Positions 26,258 through 34,984 of a DNA stretch of 64,000 nucleotides are shown here, in pieces. A program made the position numbers and the translations under genes. The DNA is from Nautilia sp. PV-1 (GTDB lineage: Bacteria; Campylobacterota; Campylobacteria; Campylobacterales; Nautiliaceae), in assembly GCF_004006315.1 (NCBI RefSeq), contig NZ_CP026530.1, positions 1,600,001-1,664,000 on the forward strand. Reading direction: 5' to 3'. How positions within the stretch are numbered: the first letter of the stretch is position 1; each line of letters begins with the position of its first letter. The notes beneath the pieces are model-generated. The model did not search any database and had not been told where the DNA came from. It was given only the letters and a program-made list of their open reading frames with translations.

Positions 26258-27315
26258 TTAAAACCTCATAATATATTTCAGTTATTCGTTTTATTTGTTT
26301 TTCTAATTTAAATATTTCTTTTGCCCTTTGTATATTTTTTTCTTTAATAAAAGAAATTTTGTTATTATCGTATTTTGACACTTCTAATATAGCTTTTTTT
26401 AATGCTTGAACATCGTTAGGAGGAACAATTATATTTCCATAACCAGTATCTATAATCTCTCTAACACCTCCCACATCACTGCCGATTAAAATTTTCCCTT
26501 TTGCAAGACCTTCTATTAAAACCGTTGGCAATGCATCAGCTTCAATAGATGTATGAATAACCACGTCTATTGAATTATAATAATTTTTAATATCATCAAT
26601 AAAACCTTTAAATATTACCTTATCGGTAATTAACGTTTTGATCAATTCATTATATTTTTTATCGCTGCCTTCTCTCCCAACAAGTTCAAATACACATTTA
26701 TTGCAATTTATATTATTTACAGCTTTTAAATAAACATCAACACCTTTATTTTTCAAAAAACTCCCCACAATACTAGAAAAAATCATCATCAACTCCATTA
26801 TATACAACTTCAATTAATTTTTCATTTACACCATGATCAATCCAGTTTTTTTTAACCGCATTTGAAACAACAATAATTTTATCTGAACATAATGCAACAT
26901 ATTTATGTAATAATTTGAATATAAAACCTTCTCTTATCTCATGAGAATGAGCAATAAATTTAATTCCGAATAATTTAGCCCAAAATGCAAAATAAATATT
27001 TGAAGTCAATGAATTTGAATGTATCAAATTAATTTTTTCTTTTTTCATATTGTATACTTTTTTACCACTAATCACAAAAAGTTTCAAAGCTTTTAATAAT
27101 GCTTTTAATCCTCTTTGAAGTTTCATTTGATATTGAGTGTCAAAAACTATCAATTTACACTCGTTACATTTTAAAGTTTCTACAAATTTAGTGTTTTTCG
27201 TATACACATAAACATCAAATTTACTCTTATCCAATCCTCTAATAAGTCTTTGTAATACTATCTCCCCACCGCTATATGCATCCATCACATTTATGTATGC
27301 TATTTTAATTTTCAT
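26250..27315 (-). pseudogene. Family 4 glycosyltransferase split by a frameshift
   Basis: Two overlapping frames form one GT4 enzyme. The N-terminal part (27315-26773, 180 residues) has AYINVMDAYSGGEIVLQRLI and FIAHSHEIREGF and ends YNGVDDDFF then stop. The C-terminal part (frame open to 26250) has the donor-binding half with VVIHTSIEADALPTVLIEGL and GSDVGGVREII. The frames meet at a run of six A on the plus strand (26777-26782): removing one base would join DDDF directly to SSIVGSF and restore about 354 residues, the normal GT4 length. It may be a sequencing error, a true mutation or a slippage switch; the rest of the gene is not decayed. Confidence 0.82.
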
Positions 27316-27350
27316 AAATTACCCCATTCGCTTATATAAAACAATTATTT

Positions 27351-28220
27351 TCATTTAATTTTACTTGAATTTGGCTTTAAAATATTTTTTAAAAAATATT
27401 TTAAGTTTATATAAATATACAATATAACTATATTTATATTTTTTTTAGGTAAAAACAAAAAAAACTTTTTTAAATTTATTTTTTTCCCTTTAATAAGAAA
27501 CAATTTGAACAATTGAAATTTTTTTTGATCTATATTCATCAAATGTTTATATTTTTTATAAAATAAAAAATATCCTTTTATTTTTAATTTAGATGAAGAA
27601 ATTCTTTGCATATTATTGTTTTTATTAATTATCATCAAAGGTCTTTTAACTTTTTGAGCGTAAGGTTTTATTTGTAATAACCTAATCCACATATCGTAAT
27701 CCTGAGCGGAAGGCAATTTTTCATCATATTTTCCAGCTTTAATTAAATTTTCCTTAGTAGTTAAAACCTGATTTCCCGTAAAATTGACATATAACATATC
27801 ATTCAATGTCAATATATTTTTAAATTTAGCAAAATCTTTTTTCAACTTCTTATAGCCATCATCAAAATAAACTTGTGAAAACACATACGCATATTTATCA
27901 TTATAAGATTCTACCAATCTTTTAACTCTATCAGGCAACATTTCATCATCATCATCTAATCCGGTGATATAATAACCGTTGGCTAAATCTATTCCTTTAT
28001 TCCTTGCCACATTTGCTCCGGATTGAACAGATAATCTATAATAAATAATCGGATAATCAAAACTTTTAACTACCTCATAAGTATTATCATCTGAACAATC
28101 ATCTACAACAATAAGCTCTATATTTTTATATGTTTGTTTAATAACGCTATTTATCGCTTTTTTTAATAATTGACTTCTGTTATGAGTAACTATAATTACT
28201 GAAACTAACTTATCATCCAA
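27351..28220 (-). CDS. Family 2 glycosyltransferase
   Basis: This 289-residue GT-A enzyme has VSVIIVTHNRSQLLKKAINS, ELIVVDDCSDDNTYEVV, the pre-motif SGANVARNKGIDLANG and the metal-binding GLDDDDEMLPDRVKRL. A DYDMWIRLLQI segment follows, typical of glycan-locus GT2 enzymes. The C-terminus is very lysine-rich and ends with a hydrophobic helix. It overlaps the Wzx gene by eight bases. Sugar specificity unknown. Confidence 0.9.
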   Translation of the reverse strand: MDDKLVSVIIVTHNRSQLLKKAINSVIKQTYKNIELIVVDDCSDDNTYEVVKSFDYPIIYYRLSVQSGANVARNKGIDLANGYYITGLDDDDEMLPDRVKRLVESYNDKYAYVFSQVYFDDGYKKLKKDFAKFKNILTLNDMLYVNFTGNQVLTTKENLIKAGKYDEKLPSAQDYDMWIRLLQIKPYAQKVKRPLMIINKNNNMQRISSSKLKIKGYFLFYKKYKHLMNIDQKKFQLFKLFLIKGKKINLKKFFLFLPKKNINIVILYIYINLKYFLKNILKPNSSKIK

Positions 28221-29535
28221 TTAACAATCCTTTAATTTTAAAAATAATAACTCCTATAATAAAACTGATTATTAAAGGTTTAATTATACAAATCAAATAT
28301 TCTATTAACTTTGCTCCGCATAATTTTTTAATTAAAAAATACCAAGCAGGCATTATAAGAACTATCTGTAAAACAATCCAAGCAAATGCAACTCCCATAA
28401 TTCCCCTTGATGTTCCTATATAAATAGTAATCGGTATTAATAAAAACAATCCTATATTCCAATACATCTCATATTGTGGTTTTCCTTTTGCCAAAACTAA
28501 AGACCCTATAGGATTACCTATAGAACGTATTAAAGCATATATACTAAGTAATTGAAATAAAATATCGCCTTTTAGCCACTCTTTACCTAAAAAAAGCAAA
28601 ATAATTTCTTTAGAAAAAATTATCATTAATATATAAATGGGAAAATTAATTATTGACAAATAATAAACTGTTTTTAAGTATATTTCTTTTAATTTTTCAG
28701 TATTATTTTGTATTTTAGCCATAGTAGGAAAAGTTACTCTTGTTACAATCGGATTTATAATCTGTGCCGGTCTCATAATCAACTGTTTAACGATGGTATA
28801 TAAACCCAATGTTTCACTCCCTAATAATTTCCCTATAATTATAATATCAAACTGAGAATTAAAATAATTAATTATTCCATTTCCAATCTGATAAATACCA
28901 AAAATTATAAATTCTTTAACTTCTTTTAAATTAAAATAAATTTTTGGTTTATGATATTTTAATCCAAAAAAAACATATCCTAATGATTTAAGACTAATCA
29001 CTAAAATAGTAGGATAAATTAAAGCATATATTCTAAATCCATTTATAGCTAAAATTATTGCCAAAATAAAACCAGAAAAAACTGCAAAAATATCTATTTT
29101 TGCAACAATATTAAACTTTAATTCTTTTTCAAAAAGAACTAAAAACTGTTTTCCAAAAGCTTGAATAATTATCACTATACTAACCAAAGGTATTAAGGTA
29201 GATAATAATTTCTGATTGTAAAATTTAGCTATCATTGGTGACAACAAAACAATTATTATAAAAATTAAACATGCAATAATAATATTTAACCAATATAAAG
29301 TAGATAATTGATTTTGAGTAACTTTTTGTTTATGAATAATAGCACTGCTTACACCCAAATCAGACAACATCCGACTAAATCCTATAACAACCATAATAAT
29401 AGCCATAATTCCAAAATCAGATTTTTCTAAATATCTTGCTAAAATAGATATTTGTAACAATTGAACACCAGCACTGATTACAGTAGACAATGTTGTCCAT
29501 TTTATTCCTCTTATTGCTTTTTCTCTTAAGTTCAT
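28213..29535 (-). CDS. Wzx-type lipid-linked oligosaccharide flippase
   Basis: The 440-residue protein has about 12 to 14 membrane helices and the polysaccharide-export pattern of the MOP superfamily: REKAIRGIKWTTLSTVISAG at the start, EKSDFGIMAIIMVVIGFSRM, then YFNSQFDIIIIGKLLGSETLGLY. It would turn undecaprenyl-linked glycan across the inner membrane. In Campylobacter the N-glycan is flipped by the ABC protein PglK, which is absent here; a Wzx next to a PglB-type transferase may mean either an alternative flippase or a separate surface polymer. No Wzy polymerase is visible. Confidence 0.9.
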   Translation of the reverse strand: MNLREKAIRGIKWTTLSTVISAGVQLLQISILARYLEKSDFGIMAIIMVVIGFSRMLSDLGVSSAIIHKQKVTQNQLSTLYWLNIIIACLIFIIIVLLSPMIAKFYNQKLLSTLIPLVSIVIIIQAFGKQFLVLFEKELKFNIVAKIDIFAVFSGFILAIILAINGFRIYALIYPTILVISLKSLGYVFFGLKYHKPKIYFNLKEVKEFIIFGIYQIGNGIINYFNSQFDIIIIGKLLGSETLGLYTIVKQLIMRPAQIINPIVTRVTFPTMAKIQNNTEKLKEIYLKTVYYLSIINFPIYILMIIFSKEIILLFLGKEWLKGDILFQLLSIYALIRSIGNPIGSLVLAKGKPQYEMYWNIGLFLLIPITIYIGTSRGIMGVAFAWIVLQIVLIMPAWYFLIKKLCGAKLIEYLICIIKPLIISFIIGVIIFKIKGLLIG

Positions 29536-29542
29536 AATTTAA

Positions 29543-30673
29543 TTATTTAAAAAATTTTTTTATTTTATCAATTATTTTATTTAACTCATTAGTTTTTAAA
29601 CCATAATACATAGGAAGCCTAAGTAATCTTTCGCTTTCTTTTGTAGTCCATTTATCAATTCCGTTAAATCGACCGAATTTTTTACCTGCTGGGGCTGAAT
29701 GTAAAGGTATATAATGAAAAACAGTCATTATATTATTTTTCTTTAAATACTCTATAAGTTTTGTTCTTACTTCTAAATTTTCCACCTTAATATAAAACAT
29801 ATGAGCGTTGTGAATACATTCTTTTGGAATAGTAGGTAATTCTATATATCCTTTTTCTTCTAACTCTTTTAATCCGTTATAATAAATTTGCCAACTTTTA
29901 AGTCTATTTTTATTTATTTCATCAGCTTTTTCAAGTTGTCCCCAAAGATATGCGGCACTTAAATCATTCAACAAATAACTGCTGCCAATATCTACCCAAG
30001 TATATTTATCAACCATTCCTCTAAAAAACTGACTTCTATTTGTGCCTTTTTCTCTTATTATTTCAGCTCTTTCGCTAAATCTTTCATCATTAATAATCAA
30101 AAGTCCGCCTTCTCCACCGCTTGTATAATTTTTTGTTTCATGAAAACTATAACATCCTATATGTCCTATTGTTCCAAGAGGTTTACCTTTATAACTGCTC
30201 ATCATCCCTTGTGCGGCATCTTCTATTACAAACAAATTATACTTATCTGCTATTTCCATTATTTTATCCATCTCACATCCAACACCTGCATAATGCACTG
30301 GAATAATAGCCTTTGTTTTTTCAGTTATAGCAGCTTCAATTTTTTCTTCATCTATATTCATAGTATCTGGACGAATATCTACAAACACAATTTTTGCACC
30401 TCTTAATACAAAAGCATTAGCGGTTGAGACGAAAGTGTATGATGGCATTATTATTTCATCTCCTGGTCTTATATCTATCAATATTGCCGCCATTTCAAGT
30501 GCCGCTGTGCAAGATGGAGTTAGCAGGGCTTTTTTACAATTTAATTTTTCTTCAAACCAACTTTGACATTTTTTACCAAAATATCCGTCACCGCTTATTT
30601 TATCGCTTTTCATAGCTTCTAAAACATATTTATCTTCATTGCCTGTATACGGTGGTTTGTTGAATGGAATCAT
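29543..30673 (-). CDS. rffA: dTDP-4-amino-4,6-dideoxygalactose transaminase (DegT family)
   Basis: This PLP-dependent sugar aminotransferase makes dTDP-Fuc4N from dTDP-4-keto-6-deoxyglucose with glutamate. The 376 residues follow RffA/WecE closely: start MIPFNKPPYTGNEDKYV, LTPSCTAALEMAAIL, GDEIIMPSYTFVSTANAF, the DAAQGMMSSYKGKPLG region and the PLP-lysine loop GCYSFHETKNYTSGGEGG. With RmlA, RmlB and the WecF-like transferase in the same cluster, the Fuc4N route is well supported. The RraA-like gene upstream overlaps its start by four bases. Confidence 0.92.
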   Translation of the reverse strand: MIPFNKPPYTGNEDKYVLEAMKSDKISGDGYFGKKCQSWFEEKLNCKKALLTPSCTAALEMAAILIDIRPGDEIIMPSYTFVSTANAFVLRGAKIVFVDIRPDTMNIDEEKIEAAITEKTKAIIPVHYAGVGCEMDKIMEIADKYNLFVIEDAAQGMMSSYKGKPLGTIGHIGCYSFHETKNYTSGGEGGLLIINDERFSERAEIIREKGTNRSQFFRGMVDKYTWVDIGSSYLLNDLSAAYLWGQLEKADEINKNRLKSWQIYYNGLKELEEKGYIELPTIPKECIHNAHMFYIKVENLEVRTKLIEYLKKNNIMTVFHYIPLHSAPAGKKFGRFNGIDKWTTKESERLLRLPMYYGLKTNELNKIIDKIKKFFK

Positions 30674-31323
30674 TTACTGTCTCTTTCATATAAATATTTT
30701 TTTAAACAAACTGTTTCAAAAGTACTACATTTTTTCCTATCTATACAATCAAACCAAATATCTTCTTGTTCCTCTATAAATTCTAATTTTTTTAAAAATT
30801 CATTATTGTGATATTCTTTAGGAATAATTACAACACCGGTATCATCACATACGGCTATTCCACCATCAAATTTATTTTTTTCTTTAAAAATTCTTTCTTT
30901 TTGTTCATTAGTTAATTCTACTTTTTTGTTAATATACCCTTCAGGAGAAAAACCGTTACACCATATTTTCCAATTTTCTTTTATTAATCTCGGAGCATCC
31001 CTTAATAATCCGTTTGTTACAATTGCTTCCGCTTGTTTGTATAACAATAAATATTTTGAAACTAAATCTCCGAAAACAGCTTTGCCAAAATTATCAAAAA
31101 CTTGAATAAATACTATATCTCCTTCTTTTACATTTTGTATTTGTTCATGCACATCCCAATTAGTTCCATTAAAAGCATATACCCAAAATACATTTCCAAC
31201 TGCAAAATGACCTCTGTTAACAGCTTTTACATTTTTTATAGCTCCTGATTTACCTAAACAATCAGCAACTTCCGTAGAAGAAACTCTATTTCTTTTTATA
31301 AAATCAATAATTTTTTCTTTCAT
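30670..31323 (-). CDS. RraA-like / dimethylmenaquinone methyltransferase-fold protein
   Basis: The 217-residue protein resembles the RraA/HMG-CHA aldolase superfamily. It has SSTEVADCLGKSGAI near the N-terminus, GDLVSKYLLLYKQAEAIVTN in the middle and GLLRDAPRLI where the family has its G-x-R-D metal and substrate loop; GIAVCDDTGVVIIPKEY matches the usual D.DGV..IP segment. Members range from ribonuclease E inhibitors to class II pyruvate aldolases. Placed between the Fuc4N aminotransferase and an amidohydrolase, it is more likely a glycan-precursor enzyme. Its reaction is unknown. Confidence 0.75.
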   Translation of the reverse strand: MKEKIIDFIKRNRVSSTEVADCLGKSGAIKNVKAVNRGHFAVGNVFWVYAFNGTNWDVHEQIQNVKEGDIVFIQVFDNFGKAVFGDLVSKYLLLYKQAEAIVTNGLLRDAPRLIKENWKIWCNGFSPEGYINKKVELTNEQKERIFKEKNKFDGGIAVCDDTGVVIIPKEYHNNEFLKKLEFIEEQEDIWFDCIDRKKCSTFETVCLKKYLYERDSK

Positions 31324-32066
31324 TTTAGTTCCTTTAAGAATTTTTTAAAATTATTTTCTAATATATTTTTCTTATAACTTTCATCAAAATTTTTTAAAAA
31401 TTCATTATAATTTGTTAAAGCACTTTTTACACTAAAATCAGGGGAATCGGAACCAAATAATAATTTTTCTTTATTAAATTTTATAAAATTGTAAAAATTT
31501 AATGCTACTGAAGTATTATTTAAATAATTTATTGTTAATGATAAATCATAATAAATATTTTTTAAATCCCTTGTAAACAACATATATTCTAATATTCTAT
31601 GTCCTCCGCTATGAGCTAATAAAATATTAATATCAAAAAATTTCTTTGCAATCTCTATAGAAAGTTCTAAATTAATATGATATTTCAAATCTGAACCATA
31701 ATAAAAATTGTCGATAATTATAAAATTTAATAAATTTTTATTTTTTAAATTTTGTAAAAATAATTTTAATTTATTTATTGAATCATAAGTTAATTTTGAT
31801 AACCGTGGATGTATTTTTACTCCAAATTTGATATCACAGTTTTTTAAATCATTAATTAAAGATTCATCAATAAACTCAAAATTTATTGCTATGACACTAT
31901 TGTTAAAATTTTCATTAAAATTTGTTATCATATTTCTTCTAAAAAATTCTAATTCATCATTTGTATTTAATATTAAAATAAAACCTTTCAATAGTTTAAT
32001 TTGTTCAAAAAATAAATGCATATCATCTAATTTTAAATGCAAATGAGAATCATATATATTCAACAT
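31320..32066 (-). CDS. Amidohydrolase-family (TIM-barrel metal hydrolase) protein
   Basis: The 248-residue protein has metal-site marks of the amidohydrolase superfamily: IYDSHLHLKL at the N-terminus, GVKIHPRL after strand 3 or 4, ILLAHSGGHRILE and the late LLFGSDSPDF with the catalytic aspartate. It may hydrolyse an amide or lactone of a sugar precursor. It overlaps the ATP-grasp gene upstream by 17 bases and the RraA-like gene downstream by four, so these three and rffA look like one functional block. Substrate unknown. Confidence 0.75.
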   Translation of the reverse strand: MLNIYDSHLHLKLDDMHLFFEQIKLLKGFILILNTNDELEFFRRNMITNFNENFNNSVIAINFEFIDESLINDLKNCDIKFGVKIHPRLSKLTYDSINKLKLFLQNLKNKNLLNFIIIDNFYYGSDLKYHINLELSIEIAKKFFDINILLAHSGGHRILEYMLFTRDLKNIYYDLSLTINYLNNTSVALNFYNFIKFNKEKLLFGSDSPDFSVKSALTNYNEFLKNFDESYKKNILENNFKKFLKELK

Positions 32067-33174
32067 AAACTTCTTTCCTTATTTGATCCACTATATTTCT
32101 TAATTTATTTAATTTTTCTTCATAAACAATAAAATAACCAACCCGACTTCTATCATCTTCGGGAATTTTAATTATTTCTCCTTCATTTAATTCAATTTCA
32201 AAATCTAATATATTTCTATTATTTTTTAAAAAATCAATACCATTAATTCTTTTAACCTTACCGCTTGAAAAATCAAAAAAACCAAGCATAGCAACTTTAT
32301 TTGTATTTTTTATATCAAAATTAAAATTTTCAGTTTTAGAAAACAATACAGTTTCTATTAATATTTTATAAATATCTATACCTGTTAATAAAGGAACAAT
32401 GTGGGATGATATTTTAGTTCCTCCCCCTCTAATTGCGGCTTCAATCAAATAAAAATTTCCATCTTTATATTTATATTCAACATGTGTAATACCAAAAGGA
32501 ACATTTTTAAAAATTTCATTATTAATTTCAATTAATTTTTGTATATCGAAATCTAAAACTTCATTAGAATATATTAATTCTTTAGCTATAAAAGGTTTAT
32601 TATTATAATGTTGCTTTTTAGAAATTGCTAAGGTAATATGATCTCCCTTATATTTTTTAAATCCTTCAACTGTTAATTCAATTCCATCAATATATTCTTC
32701 AACCAACACTCTATCGTCACTCGAAAATTCTAATGCCTTAATATAAGCCGATTCTACTGAAAAAATTTCATTAACAATACTAATGCCTCTACTGGATTGG
32801 CTATTTAATGGCTTAATTATAATAGATTCATTTAATTTTAAAAAAAAATCTTTTATCTCTTTTATAGAATTACATATTTTATATTTTGGATGATATAATT
32901 CATTAATATTAATATGTTTTCTCATTAAATATTTATTAGTAAATAATTCTGCAATATCAGTTCCAACTCCCATTAAGTTTAATTTTTCTGTAATATAAGC
33001 AACTGTATTTACAGCAATATCTGTTTGATCACTTATGACCGCATCTATATTATATTTTTTTGCAATTTCTAAATTCTTTTCTTTATCTAAAATATCAGCA
33101 ACAATCCCAATATCTGCATAACTAAATCCTGGTGAATTTTTATATAAATTAGTATTTACAACAAAAAATCCCAT
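32050..33174 (-). CDS. ATP-grasp enzyme, 5' end probably frameshifted
   Basis: This carboxylate-amine ligase fold protein has 374 residues from the first ATG. IKPLNSQSSRGISIV is the ATP-binding lysine and loop, VLVEEYIDGIELTVEGF the second grasp strand, and FYLIEAAIRGGGTKISSH the metal- and phosphate-binding strands. Upstream, the same frame continues through ILVIGGGKWQVPLIKKIKE, the expected first Rossmann strand, but reaches no start codon. A GTG at 33239 would be in frame if the run of six A had seven. So the real gene probably begins at 33239 and carries a one-base deletion. It might acylate an amino sugar with an acid or amino acid; this is inference. Confidence 0.8.
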   Translation of the reverse strand: MGFFVVNTNLYKNSPGFSYADIGIVADILDKEKNLEIAKKYNIDAVISDQTDIAVNTVAYITEKLNLMGVGTDIAELFTNKYLMRKHININELYHPKYKICNSIKEIKDFFLKLNESIIIKPLNSQSSRGISIVNEIFSVESAYIKALEFSSDDRVLVEEYIDGIELTVEGFKKYKGDHITLAISKKQHYNNKPFIAKELIYSNEVLDFDIQKLIEINNEIFKNVPFGITHVEYKYKDGNFYLIEAAIRGGGTKISSHIVPLLTGIDIYKILIETVLFSKTENFNFDIKNTNKVAMLGFFDFSSGKVKRINGIDFLKNNRNILDFEIELNEGEIIKIPEDDRSRVGYFIVYEEKLNKLRNIVDQIRKEVYVEYI

Positions 33175-33240
33175 TTCTTTTATTTTTTTTATTAAAGGGA
33201 CTTGCCATTTTCCTCCACCGATTACTAAAATTTTTTCACA

Positions 33241-34983
33241 TTAATCCTTTTTAATTCTTTCTTGAATTCCTATAACATTAAATATTTTTTCAACTTTAAA
33301 TTTATAACTTTCATTTTCCTCTTCTAATTCTTCTAACACTTTTAAAATATTTTTTATAGCACTTCTAAAATAAATATCATCTCTTTTTTTTGCTTTTAAA
33401 AATCGAATAATTACTTCTACAAAAGCTGGATTAGATATTATACATTCTTTATATTTACTTTTTGATATATTATTTAAAATATATTGATCTTTTTCGCCCC
33501 AACCGTTTATAACTTTTTCTAATAGTTCTTTTAATCCTTTGCAAGTAGTATTTTGAATTAAAGTTTCTAGTTTTTTGTCATAAACATAATTTAATAAATC
33601 TGGATAATGTTTTCTTATCAAATCTATATTAGATTCTTCATGAATTGAAATAGATTTTTCTTGATTTACTATCTTATCGATATATTTTTTGATGGTTTTT
33701 TCTATTTTTTCACTATCAAATTTATCATATTTTTCTACAAAATTTACAAAAAAATGATACTCACTTAAACTTAAAATTTCACTAACATTTTCTTTTTCTA
33801 AAATAGGCTTAATGTCTTTAATAAAATCCTCAATAGTATATGAAAAATCTAAATGTAATCTATTCCAATTATTCATTATTTTATCTTTATCCTGATTAAT
33901 TTGATTTTCTAAAGATAATTTTTCCAAATCTTCTTTTAATTCATTTCTTATATCTCTTTCATTTTCTAATTGTTGCCAGATTAAATTTTCTATATCTTCA
34001 TTAGCAAAATCAACTAAATATTCTATTTGTTCTTTTTGAATGTCTGTCAATATTGTATCTTCTTCATTACTATCATTACCGGCTGAATTCATAAAATTTT
34101 TAATTCGAATATTATCTTGTATTTTTTTTAATTCATAATATTCTTGTGATGTTAGATTATATTTTTTCTTTAGATATAAAATACTAAATAAGAGATAAAT
34201 GAAGTCTTTTTGAATTTTCTCTGTTATATTACTTATTATATCTTTATAAAAATTAGCTTTTTCAATTAATTGTTTTATAAGTCTTAAATTATTAATTTGA
34301 TAATCATAAAAATAATCTAAAATAATATTTTTATTAAATTTCGTATCAATATGATTTTCTATAAAATCCTTTATATCATTTTTAAATAAAAATTCATAAT
34401 CTACTATTTTTTCTTTATACAAAGAAAAAGTATCTAATTCTTTTTCAGTATTTTGAATTTTATGAATTTTTTTCAACTCTTCTTCATTTAATATCATTAA
34501 TATTTTGCAATTTTTTTGTTCTTTTAAATTCGAAATAAACCCCATTAAATCTTTTATTTTAATGTTTGAAGAAAGTCTTTCAAAATCATCAAAGCATATA
34601 ATTACATTCTTAAAATCATTTACAGTTAATAATGATAATCCGGCACTTAATATTCCACCGCCTAATGAGATATTTATATCTTGTTCTTTAAAAACCATAC
34701 CTTTTATATTCTTTACTTTATCTTGGATTTTCGAAATAATTTTTGTCGTTTTTGATATTTGTAAAATTATGTCTGTTTTGATATCGTTTAAAGAATTATG
34801 ACCAAATAAAGAAACATAAGCAATTTTTTTATCTTTTAATTTATTTTTATATCTTTCTAAAAATATATTTTGCCAAAAATAAGTTTTACCACTTCCCCAT
34901 TCTCCATTTATAGCAATAACTACAGGGAAATTGTCTTTTATAAAAATTTCGTATAATTTTTCTTCTAATTGAGATATTTTCAT
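33241..34983 (-). CDS. KAP-family P-loop NTPase
   Basis: The 580-residue protein has Walker A NGEWGSGKTYFWQNIF near residue 27 and Walker B VIICFDDFERLSS near residue 128, the pattern of KAP NTPases (PF07693). The remaining 430 residues are highly charged and helical. Many KAP proteins have membrane helices inside the NTPase domain; a short hydrophobic stretch (SLGGGILSAGLSLLTV) lies between the Walker motifs here. It sits between a WecF-like transferase and the ATP-grasp gene with almost no gap, yet has no clear glycan role. Bacterial KAP proteins are often plasmid- or defence-linked; nothing here proves that. Confidence 0.8.
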   Translation of the reverse strand: MKISQLEEKLYEIFIKDNFPVVIAINGEWGSGKTYFWQNIFLERYKNKLKDKKIAYVSLFGHNSLNDIKTDIILQISKTTKIISKIQDKVKNIKGMVFKEQDINISLGGGILSAGLSLLTVNDFKNVIICFDDFERLSSNIKIKDLMGFISNLKEQKNCKILMILNEEELKKIHKIQNTEKELDTFSLYKEKIVDYEFLFKNDIKDFIENHIDTKFNKNIILDYFYDYQINNLRLIKQLIEKANFYKDIISNITEKIQKDFIYLLFSILYLKKKYNLTSQEYYELKKIQDNIRIKNFMNSAGNDSNEEDTILTDIQKEQIEYLVDFANEDIENLIWQQLENERDIRNELKEDLEKLSLENQINQDKDKIMNNWNRLHLDFSYTIEDFIKDIKPILEKENVSEILSLSEYHFFVNFVEKYDKFDSEKIEKTIKKYIDKIVNQEKSISIHEESNIDLIRKHYPDLLNYVYDKKLETLIQNTTCKGLKELLEKVINGWGEKDQYILNNISKSKYKECIISNPAFVEVIIRFLKAKKRDDIYFRSAIKNILKVLEELEEENESYKFKVEKIFNVIGIQERIKKD

Positions 34984-34984
34984 A

